Below are positions 1-7,736 of a stretch of 15,624 nt of DNA, one piece after another. The notes below the pieces were generated by a model, which was not told the origin of the DNA, did not search any database, and was given only the letters and a program-made list of their open reading frames with translations. The DNA lies in NCBI RefSeq assembly GCF_004570345.1, contig NZ_SPQM01000116.1:1-15624 (forward strand), in the 5' to 3' direction. This stretch comes from Blastococcus sp. CT_GayMR20. GTDB taxonomy: Bacteria > Actinomycetota > Actinomycetes > Mycobacteriales > Geodermatophilaceae. The position numbers and the translations under genes are program-made. Numbering within the stretch: position 1 is the first letter of the stretch; each line of letters starts with the position of its first letter.

Positions 1-1311
1 CGGCGGGGTGGACTCCTGGACGTCGGCCTCCTCGATGTCGGCATCCCCGAGGTCGGTCACCTGGAGCGGCGCGAGTTCCTCGCTGCCGGTGCCCACGATC
101 TGGCTGATCGACATGCCGCTGATGCCCATGTGGCTGTCCTCGGAGTAGCGGAGCGGGGCGAACCACGGACCCTCGAAGTCGGCGCCGACGGCCTCGATCG
201 CCTCGATGATGCCGTCACGCGTCGGGTTCTGACCGGCCGCCTGCAGCGCCGAGACCGTGAGGTAACCGAGGGTCATGCCGTACATCCGGTAGTTGCTGAA
301 CTCGCCCTCCTGACCGGACGCCTCCCAGATCTCGGAGAACGTCTGGACCCACGGGTTGTCCGTCTGGTCGACGGTCGGGATGTACTCGGTCGTGATGGCG
401 CCTTCGAGCGAGCTGGCGTCAGTCACCGCGCCCTGGGAGACGCGGGCCAGGATCGCCCCGACCAGCGTCGGGTCCGATCCGATGTTCGCGTACACCCACT
501 GGGGGTCGAAGCCGAGCTGCCGTGCGGTCAGCTGCGAGAGCGCGGTGTACGTGGGCGTCGCGAAGCCGATCACCAGGTCGGCGCCGGCGGCCTGCAGGGC
601 GGCGATCTGCGGGCCCACGTTGGTGTTGCCCGACGTGTACCGCTGCACCTCGATGATCTGGTCGTCCAGCGACTGCCGGAGCCCGGACTCGCCGTCCTCG
701 CCCAGGTCGTCGTCCTGCACGAAGAGGCCGATCTTCGCGTCCGGGAACTCCTCGGCGATGTACTGCCCGAGGATCTTCCCCTCGCTCTGGTAGTCGGTCT
801 GCCAGGCGAAGGTGTACGGGTTGGTCTCCGGGTCCTCGCCCCACAGCACCGAACCGGAGGCGACGAAGAGGTCGGGCACACCCTCGCTGTTGAGGAAGTC
901 CAGGACCGCGCTGTGCGTCGGCGTGCCGAGGCCACCGACGATGGCGAAGACCTCGTCCTCCAGGACGAGCTGGTTGACGACCTGGGTGGTGTTCGTCGGG
1001 TTGTAGGCGTCGTCGCGGAAGATCCACTCGATCTGCCGGTCGTTGACGCCGCCGTTCTCGTTCACGTGGTCGAAGTACGCCTGGATACCGGTGGGGATCT
1101 CGCTGTAGCCGGGGGACGCCGGACCGGTGAGCGGGAAGTGCCCGCCGAGCTTGATGCTGTCCTCGGTGATGCCGATGTCGGACGCCTCGTTCGCGCCGCC
1201 CTCACCGCCACCACCGCCGCCGCCGTCGTCGCTGCCGCCGCAGGCGGCGAGCATGGAGGCGACGGTGGCGGCGGCGATCGCGCTCGTGAAGCGTCGGGAG
1301 GATCTGGACAA
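1..1311 (-). CDS. livK: Branched-chain amino-acid-type ABC transporter substrate-binding lipoprotein (partial, 3' end outside window)
   Basis: Extracytoplasmic lipoprotein that captures the ligand and delivers it to the LivHM channel. The start is a TTG at 1311, preceded five bases upstream by AGAGGAG; it gives a short Arg-rich n-region (MSRSSRRFTS), a hydrophobic stretch and a lipobox LAAC with the lipid Cys at about residue 24. A Gly/Asp-rich flexible linker follows. Mature sequence reads as the Leu/Ile/Val-binding periplasmic fold (Peripla_BP_6 type): IKLGGHFPLTGPAS near the start, AYFDHVNENGGVNDRQIEW, then FAIVGGLGTPTHSAVLDFLN. The 437 codons present have no stop, so the protein continues past base 1; family members are usually 400-450 residues, so little should be missing. 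It is the last gene of the minus-strand liv operon, 95 bases after livM. Ligand is not readable from sequence: branched-chain amino acids, amides, urea and aromatic compounds are all known for this family. The gene name is family-level. Confidence 0.93.
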   Translation of the reverse strand, partial: MSRSSRRFTSAIAAATVASMLAACGGSDDGGGGGGGEGGANEASDIGITEDSIKLGGHFPLTGPASPGYSEIPTGIQAYFDHVNENGGVNDRQIEWIFRDDAYNPTNTTQVVNQLVLEDEVFAIVGGLGTPTHSAVLDFLNSEGVPDLFVASGSVLWGEDPETNPYTFAWQTDYQSEGKILGQYIAEEFPDAKIGLFVQDDDLGEDGESGLRQSLDDQIIEVQRYTSGNTNVGPQIAALQAAGADLVIGFATPTYTALSQLTARQLGFDPQWVYANIGSDPTLVGAILARVSQGAVTDASSLEGAITTEYIPTVDQTDNPWVQTFSEIWEASGQEGEFSNYRMYGMTLGYLTVSALQAAGQNPTRDGIIEAIEAVGADFEGPWFAPLRYSEDSHMGISGMSISQIVGTGSEELAPLQVTDLGDADIEEADVQESTPP

Positions 1312-1330
1312 CTGTTCTCCTCTGGTGCGG

Positions 1331-1350
1331 CCCGGGCGTCGGTGCCCGGG
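1331..1350 (-). other. Intercistronic GC hairpin between livM and the binding-protein gene
   Basis: CCCGGGC (1331-1337) and GCCCGGG (1344-1350) form a perfect 7-bp stem with a 6-base loop. On the minus-strand transcript it ends 19 bases before the TTG start of the binding protein and just ahead of its ribosome site. There is no T tract, so a full terminator is unlikely. A role in mRNA stability or differential expression of the binding protein is inference. Confidence 0.55.
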
Positions 1351-1406
1351 AGTCTGGGTGGGGGGTGGGATGAGCGGCCGGGGGACCGGCGGGTCGGTCG
1401 TTCTCC

Positions 1407-2576
1407 TCACTCCCGGGCGGAGGCGCGGGATGCCGCCGCCCGCTTGGCACGGGCGGTCAGCCAGCGCATGCGGACGGTGCCGACGAAGCCGGCGGGGGCG
1501 AAGATCATCGCCACGATCAGGACGATGCCGTAGACGAAGGGAGCGAGCTGGGCTGCTTCGGTGTTGTCGAGCCCCATGTCGGCGCCCAGATCGGTCACGA
1601 AGGGCGGCAGGAAGACGAGCAGGGCCGACCCGAGCAGCGCGCCGAGCAGGCTGCCGAGGCCGCCGAGGACGATGGCGGTCAGCAGCGAGAGGGACAGGAC
1701 CAGCGTGAATCCGCTGGGCGCCGCGAGCCGGACGACCAGGGCCAGCACGCCGCCGGCGAGGCCCGCCGCGGCGGCACTCACCACGAAGGCCAGCACCCGC
1801 CAGGCACCCAGGTTGATCCCGGCCAGCTCCGCGGCGACCTCCTGGTCGCGGACCGCACGCCACGTACGGCCGATGCGGCTGCGCACCAGATTGGCCAGCA
1901 GGAAGTACGTGATGATCAGGCAGATCGCACCGACGTAGGCCAGCCACTTGGTGCCGGTGGCCGAGTTGCCGGACACGGTGTCGATGAAGCTCTCGAAGCT
2001 CTCCGGGGCCCGGGGGGCCCGGACGCGCAGACCCTGGTCACCGCCCAGGGTGCCCTGGAAGTAGAGGGCCAGGCCCGGGAGCCCGACGGCGAGGGCCAGC
2101 GTCGCGCCGGCCAGGTACGGGCCGTGCAGGCGGGCCGCGGCGACCCCCACGAGGGCGCCGACGGCGGTGGCCGTCACCACCGACACGAGCAGGATCAACG
2201 GCAGCGGGAGCGGCTCGTCGGCCTGCAGGAACAGCGCCGTGGTGTACGCCCCCACGGCCATCAGCGCCCCGTGACCGAGCGAGATCTGCCCGTTGAGCCC
2301 GGTCAGGACTGTGAGGCCGCCGGCGGCGATGGCGTAGTAGGACAGCTGGGCGAGCTGCGAGTTGGTGAACGGGTCGGTGATCTCCAGCAGGACCACCGCA
2401 CCGACCGCGCAGATCAGCACGATCACGAGGTGGCGCAGCAGGGTGGACTTCGGCAGGAACGACCGGCCGCCGCCGGCAGCCTGCGCCGAGGTGGCGTTCG
2501 CGGCCGCCGTGGCCTCGACGGGCGCCTCGCTGGTCGCCGCGCCGGCACCGGACGTGGGGGTCTGCGGGTCGCTCAT
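1407..2576 (-). CDS. livM: LivM-type branched-chain amino-acid ABC transporter permease
   Basis: Integral membrane permease that pairs with LivH to form the translocation channel. The 389-residue protein has an unusual Ala/Thr-rich cytoplasmic N-terminus of about 40 residues, then hydrophobic segments starting near residue 48. Family hallmarks are GLNGQISLGHGALMAVGAY at about 93-111 and the cytoplasmic coupling loop SRIGRTWRAVRDQEVAAELA at about 233-252. It ends in an FAPAGFVG motif and a basic tail. Two in-frame ATGs exist, at 2582 (overlapping the livH stop as ATGA) and 2576. I chose 2576 because GGAGG lies 8 bases before it but only 2 before the first; the difference is two residues. Transcribed between livH and the binding-protein gene. 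The long Ala/Thr-rich extension is the only odd feature. Confidence 0.93.
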   Translation of the reverse strand: MSDPQTPTSGAGAATSEAPVEATAAANATSAQAAGGGRSFLPKSTLLRHLVIVLICAVGAVVLLEITDPFTNSQLAQLSYYAIAAGGLTVLTGLNGQISLGHGALMAVGAYTTALFLQADEPLPLPLILLVSVVTATAVGALVGVAAARLHGPYLAGATLALAVGLPGLALYFQGTLGGDQGLRVRAPRAPESFESFIDTVSGNSATGTKWLAYVGAICLIITYFLLANLVRSRIGRTWRAVRDQEVAAELAGINLGAWRVLAFVVSAAAAGLAGGVLALVVRLAAPSGFTLVLSLSLLTAIVLGGLGSLLGALLGSALLVFLPPFVTDLGADMGLDNTEAAQLAPFVYGIVLIVAMIFAPAGFVGTVRMRWLTARAKRAAASRASARE

Positions 2577-2578
2577 CG

Positions 2579-3463
2579 TCATGCCCTCCGGGCCACGGTG
2601 CTGGAGAAGAGGCCGCCTGGTCGGACGAGGAGCACGACCATGAGGATCACCAGGGCCGCGATGTTCACCAGCGCGCTGCCCCGCTCGATGTAGCCGCTGA
2701 CGTAGCTGAGCGCCAGGCCGAGCAGCAGACCGCCGACGATGGCGCCGATCGGCGAGTCCAGTCCGCCGAGGATCGCGGCGACGAACCCGAAGACGATCAG
2801 GCTGTCCATGTAGGCCGGGAAGATGAACTCGCCGCCGGCGATCAGCAGCCCGGACAACGAGCCGACCACGGCGGCCAGGGCCCAGCCGAGGGTGAGCATC
2901 CGGCCGACCCGGACGCCGAGCAGGCGGGCGACCTCCTGGCCGAACGCGGAGGCGCGCATCGCGAGCCCGACGCGGGTGAAGCGGAACAACGCGACGAGCA
3001 GTCCCATGACGATCAGCACCGAGCCGATGATGTAGACGCTGGTCGGGCTGAAGGCGATGCGCGTGTCGCCGAACTGGAACCCTTCCAGCGCGAACGGCGT
3101 GGGGAACGACTGGAAAGCGGAGCCGCCCACGATCGCGATGAGGGCCTGGATGGCAACGAACAGGCCCAGGGTCACGATCACGGCGTTGAGCTCCGGCCCG
3201 CCCTCGACCGGCCGGATGATGACCCGCTCGACGACGGCGCCGATCACGAAACCGGCGACCAGGGCGGCGATGAGCGCGAGCCAGTAGGAGTACCCCGCGT
3301 TGATGATGGCCAGGGCGATGAACGCGGTGGCCGCGGCCATCGAGCCCTGCGCGAAGTTGACGATCCGGGTGGACCGCCAGATCAGCACCAGGGCCAGGGC
3401 GAAGGCGGCGTAGATCATGCCCTCGACCAGGCCCGAGAGCGTGATGTTGATGAACTGCTGCAC
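2579..3463 (-). CDS. livH: LivH-type branched-chain amino-acid ABC transporter permease
   Basis: The second membrane permease of the transporter, 294 residues, typical for LivH. The start is GTG at 3463 with GGGAGG seven bases upstream. Family marks: GLVEGMIYAAFALALVLI at 11-28, VNFAQGSMAA at 35-44 and the cytoplasmic coupling loop RVGLAMRASAFGQEVARLLG at 164-183. The C-terminal channel signature ILGGLDSPIGAIVGGLLLG lies at 231-249 and the closing RPGGLFS at 281-287. About eight hydrophobic helices are visible. The stop codon TGA overlaps the first candidate ATG of livM, indicating translational coupling, and livF ends 30 bases upstream. The whole fits a single high-affinity uptake operon; specificity is not readable from the permease. 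Confidence 0.94.
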   Translation of the reverse strand: MQQFINITLSGLVEGMIYAAFALALVLIWRSTRIVNFAQGSMAAATAFIALAIINAGYSYWLALIAALVAGFVIGAVVERVIIRPVEGGPELNAVIVTLGLFVAIQALIAIVGGSAFQSFPTPFALEGFQFGDTRIAFSPTSVYIIGSVLIVMGLLVALFRFTRVGLAMRASAFGQEVARLLGVRVGRMLTLGWALAAVVGSLSGLLIAGGEFIFPAYMDSLIVFGFVAAILGGLDSPIGAIVGGLLLGLALSYVSGYIERGSALVNIAALVILMVVLLVRPGGLFSSTVARRA

Positions 3464-3493
3464 GGAGGTGCCTCCCTGGACTGTGCGGGGGGG

Positions 3494-4270
3494 TCAGAAG
3501 CCGAGGTAGGCGTGCCGGAGGCCCTCGTCGGCCATCAACGTCCGGGCGTCGTCGGTGACGACGACCTTCCCGAGGTTGAGGACGACGCCGACGTCGGCCA
3601 CCGACAGGGCGCTGCGCGCGTTCTGCTCGACGAGCAGCACCGACAGGCCCTCGCGGTCGACCAGCTGCCGCAGCAGCCCGAAGATCTGCGCGACGATCCG
3701 CGGCGCAAGGCCGAGGGACGGCTCGTCGAGCAGCAGGATGCGCGGCTTGGCCAGCAGGGCCCGCCCGATGACGAGCATCTGCCGCTCGCCGCCGGACAGC
3801 GTGTGCGCCGGGTTGTCCTTGCGCTCGTAGATGCGCGGGAACGTCTCGTAGACCTTGTCGAACTCCTCCCGGCCGACCTTCCCGCGGAACAGCGACCCGA
3901 CGCGCAGGTTCTCGTCGACGGTGAGCTCGGCGATGACGCCGCGACCTTCCGGCACGTGGGACATGCCCTTGCCGACCATCTCCTCGACGGCCGCGCGGGT
4001 GATGTCATCGCCGTCCAGTCGGACCGTTCCGGACACCGGGCGGACGAGACCGCTGATCGTGCGCAGCAGCGTCGTCTTGCCGGCGCCGTTCGCCCCGAGG
4101 ACGGCGGTGATCCGGCCGGCCTCCGCGCTGAGCGAGACACCGTCGAGCGCGCGCACCGGCCCGTAGGCCGAGGTGAGGCCCTCCACCTCGAGGAGGGCGC
4201 GGCCGTTGCCGTTGCCGTGGGCGCGCGTGGAGCCCGCGGACACCGCGGTGCTGCCGTGGGCCTCAGCCAT
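3494..4270 (-). CDS. livF: LivF-type branched-chain amino-acid ABC transporter ATP-binding protein
   Basis: Cytoplasmic ATPase subunit, 258 residues, that pairs with LivG to drive transport. Walker A GANGAGKT is at 59-66, the signature LSGGE at 158-162, and Walker B ILLLDEP at 178-184. The switch position reads LVEQNA (about 213-218): Gln in place of the usual His, which is normal for LivF. A Ser/Gly/Asn-rich N-terminal extension of about 25 residues precedes the ABC core and is not a family feature. The ATG at 4270 has GGAGGA about seven bases upstream and lies inside the last codons of livG (8-base overlap), so the two ATPases are translationally coupled. The C-terminus HAYLGF is typical. 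Function is firm at family level; substrate is unknown. Confidence 0.95.
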   Translation of the reverse strand: MAEAHGSTAVSAGSTRAHGNGNGRALLEVEGLTSAYGPVRALDGVSLSAEAGRITAVLGANGAGKTTLLRTISGLVRPVSGTVRLDGDDITRAAVEEMVGKGMSHVPEGRGVIAELTVDENLRVGSLFRGKVGREEFDKVYETFPRIYERKDNPAHTLSGGERQMLVIGRALLAKPRILLLDEPSLGLAPRIVAQIFGLLRQLVDREGLSVLLVEQNARSALSVADVGVVLNLGKVVVTDDARTLMADEGLRHAYLGF

Positions 4271-5201
4271 GGGTGCGTCCTCCGTCCGCCTGGGCCAGCT
4301 CGGCCGCGTCGGCCTCGACGTCGACGGCGTCGCCGAGGTAGGCCTCGGTGACCGCCTCGTTCGCCTGGACCTCGGCGGGCGTGCCGGCGGCGATCTGCTT
4401 GCCGGAGTCGAGGACGGTGATCTGGTCGCAGACCCGCATGACGAGGTCCATGTGGTGCTCGACCAGCAACACGCTCATCCGCGAGGACAGGGTCTGGATC
4501 AGGTCGCCGAGCTCGTTCATCTCGTCCTCGGACAGGCCGGAGGCCGGCTCGTCGAGGAGCAGGAGGTCGGGCTCGGCGACGAGGGCCCGGGCCAGCGCGA
4601 CCCGCTTCTGCACGGGGTAGGGGAGGCTGCCCGGGTACCGGTCGGCGTAGGACTCCGCGCCCAGTTCCACCAGCGCGGCCTGCGCGCGCTCGCGCAGGAG
4701 CCGGTCGTCCTTGTCGGCCGTGGGCAGCGCCAGCAGCGCGGAGAAGAATCCCGCCTTGGCGTGCCGGTGGGCACCGACCATGACGTTCTCCAGGACGGTC
4801 AGGCCGGCGAACAGGCCGACCCCCTGGAGGGTGCGCGAGATGCCGAGATTGCTCAGCTGGCTGGGCCGGAGCCTGCGCAGCTCGCGGTCCCGCCACGTGA
4901 TGCGGCCGGACGTCGGGCGGACGAGGCCGCACGCGACGTTGAACAGGGTGGTCTTCCCGGCACCGTTGGGGCCGATGAGGCCGTGGACCTGCCCGGGCTC
5001 GACAGTGACCGAGACGTTGTCGAGGGCGAGGACGCCGCCGAACGCGACGTTGATGCCGCTCATCTCGAGCCGGGCTGTGGGCGTTCTGTCCTGAGGTGGC
5101 CTGCCGGGTTCCGTCGGCGTCGCCAAGGGGCCCACTGCTCCTCTTCGTCGGGGAGGGTTCGACGCCTGGCCGGGTGCGCCGGTCGGCGGCGATTGGGTCA
5201 C
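4263..5201 (-). CDS. livG: LivG-type branched-chain amino-acid ABC transporter ATP-binding protein
   Basis: First gene of the liv operon and partner ATPase of LivF. With the GTG start at 5201 (AGGA seven bases upstream) it has 312 residues. Walker A GPNGAGKT is at 77-84, the Q-loop Gln near 126, Walker B LLLLDEP at 213-219, and the switch His in LLVEHHMD at about 245-252. The domain begins near LEMSGINVAFGG (45-56), preceded by a Pro/Arg-rich unstructured leader. The signature position reads LPYPV (193-197) instead of an LSGGQ-like motif, with Pro where the invariant second Gly normally sits. Longer reading to GTG 5300 is unlikely: it would leave 14 bases between divergent starts and overlap the probable promoter. 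GTG 5135 or TTG 5126 are shorter alternatives. An acidic C-terminal tail follows the core. Confidence 0.9.
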   Translation of the reverse strand: MTQSPPTGAPGQASNPPRRRGAVGPLATPTEPGRPPQDRTPTARLEMSGINVAFGGVLALDNVSVTVEPGQVHGLIGPNGAGKTTLFNVACGLVRPTSGRITWRDRELRRLRPSQLSNLGISRTLQGVGLFAGLTVLENVMVGAHRHAKAGFFSALLALPTADKDDRLLRERAQAALVELGAESYADRYPGSLPYPVQKRVALARALVAEPDLLLLDEPASGLSEDEMNELGDLIQTLSSRMSVLLVEHHMDLVMRVCDQITVLDSGKQIAAGTPAEVQANEAVTEAYLGDAVDVEADAAELAQADGGRTHG

Positions 5202-5241
5202 GAGTACGTCCTGATGAGCCTGCCTAGTCGTGGTGGTCGTC

Positions 5242-5270
5242 ACAATGGGCGCACCGCACAGCGTCCGCAA
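5242..5270 (-). promoter_or_regulatory. Candidate promoter of the liv operon
   Basis: On the minus strand TTGCGG (5270-5265) and CATTGT (5247-5242) are separated by 17 bases, matching a vegetative -35/-10 layout in spacing and in the TTG core. It would start RNA near 5235, about 35 bases before the GTG of livG. Plus-strand CACAAT (5241-5246) overlaps it and could be a divergent -10 for the regulator gene. This is motif matching only. Confidence 0.3.
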
Positions 5271-5314
5271 CTTCGTGTTGTGCTGTGAGCGGCGCGTCAC
5301 GAGGAGGTGATCGA

Positions 5315-6535
5315 ATGCAGCCGTTCCGAGCCGAGGTCAGAGCCCGCCTGGCCGAGCTGGCCCCGTTGCTGCTCGATCAGCTCGACGCCATGACCGACCG
5401 GATGATCGAGGTACTGCAGCGCACCGAGCCGGCCTACCGGCAGCTGCTGGCACGTGGCGAGGACGAGCTGCGCCGCTCCACGCGCGCCAACCTCGAGCGC
5501 GGCCTGGGCACCCTCATCGGCGCGGCCTCGGGGAACCGGGTCACGTCCCTGCGCGACGCCCGCGAGGTGGGACGGCGCCGCGCGGCGCAGGGCATCCCCC
5601 TGGAGGCCGTGCTGCGCGCCTACCGCCTCGGCGGTCAGATGACCTGGGAGGCACTCCTGCAGGTCGCGCGCACCGGCAGCCACGAGCACGACACCCTGCT
5701 GCTGGAGGTCGCCGGCTCGGTGTGGCGCACGAACGACGTCGAGTGCGCCGCGGTGGCGGAGGGCTACCGCGAGGAGCAGCGGCGGCTCGCCGGCGTGGAC
5801 GAGGACGCGCGCCAGCAGGTCCTCGACGGACTCCTGGGCGGCCGGGGCGGCGACCCCGCCTACGTACGGGCGGCGTCGGAACTCCTCGCGGTCCCGCTCG
5901 ACGGCCGGCTGGTGGTCGTGGTGGCGCTGCCGGACCCCGACGGCGCGCCGGTGCTCGACTCCCCGCACGCGGAGCTGCTCAAGCGGGGCGTGCGGTCGGT
6001 GTGGGGAACCCGGTCCGGCGCGCAGGTCGGGATCGTGGCGCTGGGGACGCAGTCCGGGTGCGACGTCGTGAGCTGGCTGCGGGCGTCGGCGGCGGGCCCG
6101 GTCGGCCTCTCGGCGGTCGTCGAGGGCGCGGCCGCGGTGGGGTCGGCCTACCGCCTGGCCGAGACCGCCGCGCGCACCCTGCCGGCCGGCACCCGGCGCG
6201 TGGTGAGCATCGACGAGCGGCTGCCCGAGGCGCTGCTCAGCAACTCACCTGAGATCAGCTCGCGGCTGGTGGGCCAGTCGCTCGGCGGGCTGCTCGAGCT
6301 GCCCGAGGACGAGCGCGAGATGTTGCTGGACACCCTCGCCGCGTTCCTGGCCTCCGACGGCTCGCCGACCCGTGCGGCCGACGAGCTGTACTGCCACCGC
6401 AACACGGTGATGCACCGGCTGCGGCGGATCGAGTCGGTCACCGGCCGCAAGGTGACCGACCCGCGCTCCCGCCTGCTGTGGCAGCTCGCCCTGCTCGGCA
6501 CCGACGGCGGGCGGGCCGCCCAGCGCTCCGCCTAG
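5315..6535 (+). CDS. PucR-family transcriptional regulator (RsbRD-like N-domain, C-terminal HTH)
   Basis: Cytoplasmic DNA-binding regulator of 406 residues. The ATG at 5315 has a near-ideal GAGGAGG seven bases upstream, so the in-frame GTG at 5285 is rejected. Residues 1-150 form a helical domain (MQPFRAEVRARLAELAPLL onward) like the RsbT co-antagonist RsbRD N-domain of many actinobacterial PucR proteins. Residues about 185-295 look like the degenerate GGDEF-like middle domain. Residues 333-395 are the PucR C-terminal helix-turn-helix, with the diagnostic YCHRNTVMHRLRRIESVTG at 359-377. It is divergent from the liv operon across about 113 bases, so control of that operon, perhaps sensing the transported compound, is a natural inference but not shown. 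Its stop lies 4 bases from that of the convergent DUF2630 gene. Confidence 0.92.
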   Translation: MQPFRAEVRARLAELAPLLLDQLDAMTDRMIEVLQRTEPAYRQLLARGEDELRRSTRANLERGLGTLIGAASGNRVTSLRDAREVGRRRAAQGIPLEAVLRAYRLGGQMTWEALLQVARTGSHEHDTLLLEVAGSVWRTNDVECAAVAEGYREEQRRLAGVDEDARQQVLDGLLGGRGGDPAYVRAASELLAVPLDGRLVVVVALPDPDGAPVLDSPHAELLKRGVRSVWGTRSGAQVGIVALGTQSGCDVVSWLRASAAGPVGLSAVVEGAAAVGSAYRLAETAARTLPAGTRRVVSIDERLPEALLSNSPEISSRLVGQSLGGLLELPEDEREMLLDTLAAFLASDGSPTRAADELYCHRNTVMHRLRRIESVTGRKVTDPRSRLLWQLALLGTDGGRAAQRSA

Positions 6536-6539
6536 CCTT

Positions 6540-6773
6540 CTACTGGAGGTAGCTCTCGACCGTCGACTCGGGGCGCGCCTCGGCCTCGTCGGGGTTCTCG
6601 TCGTACTGCCGCTTGGCCCGCCACTGGCGCAGCAGGTCCCAGCACTGGTCCAGGTGCACCTCGAGCTCCTTCATCCGGGCGCGCTGCTCGTCGGTGTGGT
6701 CGGTGCTCTCCCGGAGCTTGTGCTCCTCGTCGACCAGGTCGTGGATGCGGCTCATGATGTCCTTCTCGTCCAT
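6540..6773 (-). CDS. DUF2630 family small protein
   Basis: A 77-residue soluble, charged, helical protein with no membrane or signal segment. The sequence MDEKDIMSRIHDLVDEEHKL followed by an Arg/Gln-rich helix with DQCWDLLRQWRAKRQ (about 47-61) and a YDENPDEAEARP tail matches my memory of the actinobacterial DUF2630 family, whose function is unknown. The ATG at 6773 has an AGGG seven bases upstream; ATG 6755 is an internal alternative. It follows tyrA by 45 bases on the same strand and may be its downstream operon partner, and it converges with the PucR gene with only 4 bases between stops, leaving no room for a separate terminator. Confidence in the gene is high; function is unassigned. Confidence 0.85.
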   Translation of the reverse strand: MDEKDIMSRIHDLVDEEHKLRESTDHTDEQRARMKELEVHLDQCWDLLRQWRAKRQYDENPDEAEARPESTVESYLQ

Positions 6774-6818
6774 GCCGACACCCTGCCCCTCGGGGCCGAC
6801 GCGAAACAGGGCGGCCCT

Positions 6819-7736
6819 TCATCCCTCCTGCGGGAGCCGGCCCTCGACGAAGGCGGCCAGCCGCCGCGTGACCACCCCACCGGCGCGGCCGAGCGCGAGG
6901 AGGGCGGCGCGGTCGAGCGGCGCCCGGACGCTCCGCTGAGCCGTGGGGCGCGTGGCCACCGCGTGGCCGGCAGTGACCAGCTCGGGCCACGGGCGGCCCA
7001 GCTGCGCCTGGACCCGCGCCAGCGCCTCGGCGGTCGGTGCCGCGTTGCCCTCGACCATCGCGGTGACGAATGCCGGCTCGCTGCCGGCGACCCGGGTGGC
7101 GTCTCGGAAGCTCCCGGCGGCCAGGGCGAGCGCGAGCGGTCCCGCCTCTCCGGCCGCCGCGGCGAGGGCGGCGGCGAGCAGGTGCGGGACGTGGCTGACC
7201 GCGGCGACCGCGTCGTCGTGCTCGGCGGCCGTCAGCGGGACGACCTCGGCACCGGCGTCGAGCGCGACCTCGGTCACCCGCAGCCACCGGGACAGGTCGG
7301 TGTCGGGCTCCAGGCACACCGCCCACCGCGCACCGTCGAAGAGGTCCGGGTCCACGGCCTCGTGCCCCGAGTGTTCGGTGCCGCACATCGGGTGGCCGCC
7401 GACGAAGCGGCTGCCGAACGCCGCCCCGACCGTCCCGAGCACCGGGCTCTTCACGGAGCCGACGTCGGTGACGGTCGCGTCCGGGTCGACGGTCAGGCCG
7501 TCCAGTGCGGTGGCCATGGCCGGTAGGGGGACGGCGAGGACCACGACGCCGGACAGGTCGCGCGTGATGCGCACGCCCCGCGCCGCAGCGGCCTCGCGAG
7601 CCTGCGGATCGGTGTCCCAGCCGGACACCGGACGGCCCGCCCTCACCAGCGCGGCGGCCAGCGACCCGCCGAGCTGACCCAGGCCGACGACGCCGACCGG
7701 CGGGGCGGGCATCGTCGGGACCGGGAACCCCGTCAC
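6819..7736 (-). CDS. tyrA: Prephenate dehydrogenase (tyrosine biosynthesis)
   Basis: Catalyses NAD(P)-dependent oxidative decarboxylation of prephenate to 4-hydroxyphenylpyruvate, the tyrosine branch of aromatic synthesis, in the cytosol. The Rossmann motif GLGQLGGS is at 18-25. The catalytic-region signature GGHPMCGTEHSG is at 113-124, and DVGSVKS at 91-97 supplies the substrate-binding Ser. AAEHDDAVAAVSHVPH at 170-185 and FRDATRVAGS at 210-219 carry the His and Arg expected in TyrA. No ACT or chorismate-mutase domain is fused (305 residues). The GTG at 7736 overlaps the thioesterase stop as GTGA, favouring coupling; ATG 7712 (297 residues) is a reasonable alternative because neither start has a strong ribosome site. 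Its position near tadA and a tRNA-Ser is an arrangement I recall from other Actinobacteria. Confidence 0.92.
   Translation of the reverse strand: MTGFPVPTMPAPPVGVVGLGQLGGSLAAALVRAGRPVSGWDTDPQAREAAAARGVRITRDLSGVVVLAVPLPAMATALDGLTVDPDATVTDVGSVKSPVLGTVGAAFGSRFVGGHPMCGTEHSGHEAVDPDLFDGARWAVCLEPDTDLSRWLRVTEVALDAGAEVVPLTAAEHDDAVAAVSHVPHLLAAALAAAAGEAGPLALALAAGSFRDATRVAGSEPAFVTAMVEGNAAPTAEALARVQAQLGRPWPELVTAGHAVATRPTAQRSVRAPLDRAALLALGRAGGVVTRRLAAFVEGRLPQEG

Noticed and set aside
1205..1250. Triplet-repeat-like GCC/CCG tract as a special repeat element
   Set aside because: It encodes the Gly/Asp-rich linker after the lipobox Cys, common in actinobacterial binding lipoproteins.
130..1533. Long plus-strand open frame opposite the binding-protein gene and the 3' end of livM
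   Set aside because: Arg/Gly/Val-rich mirror frame typical of high-GC antisense; the minus strand carries clear lipoprotein and permease sequence.
4263..5300. LivG start at GTG 5300
   Set aside because: It would cover the likely liv promoter, leaves only 14 bases to the divergent ATG, has no ribosome site and adds a non-homologous leader.
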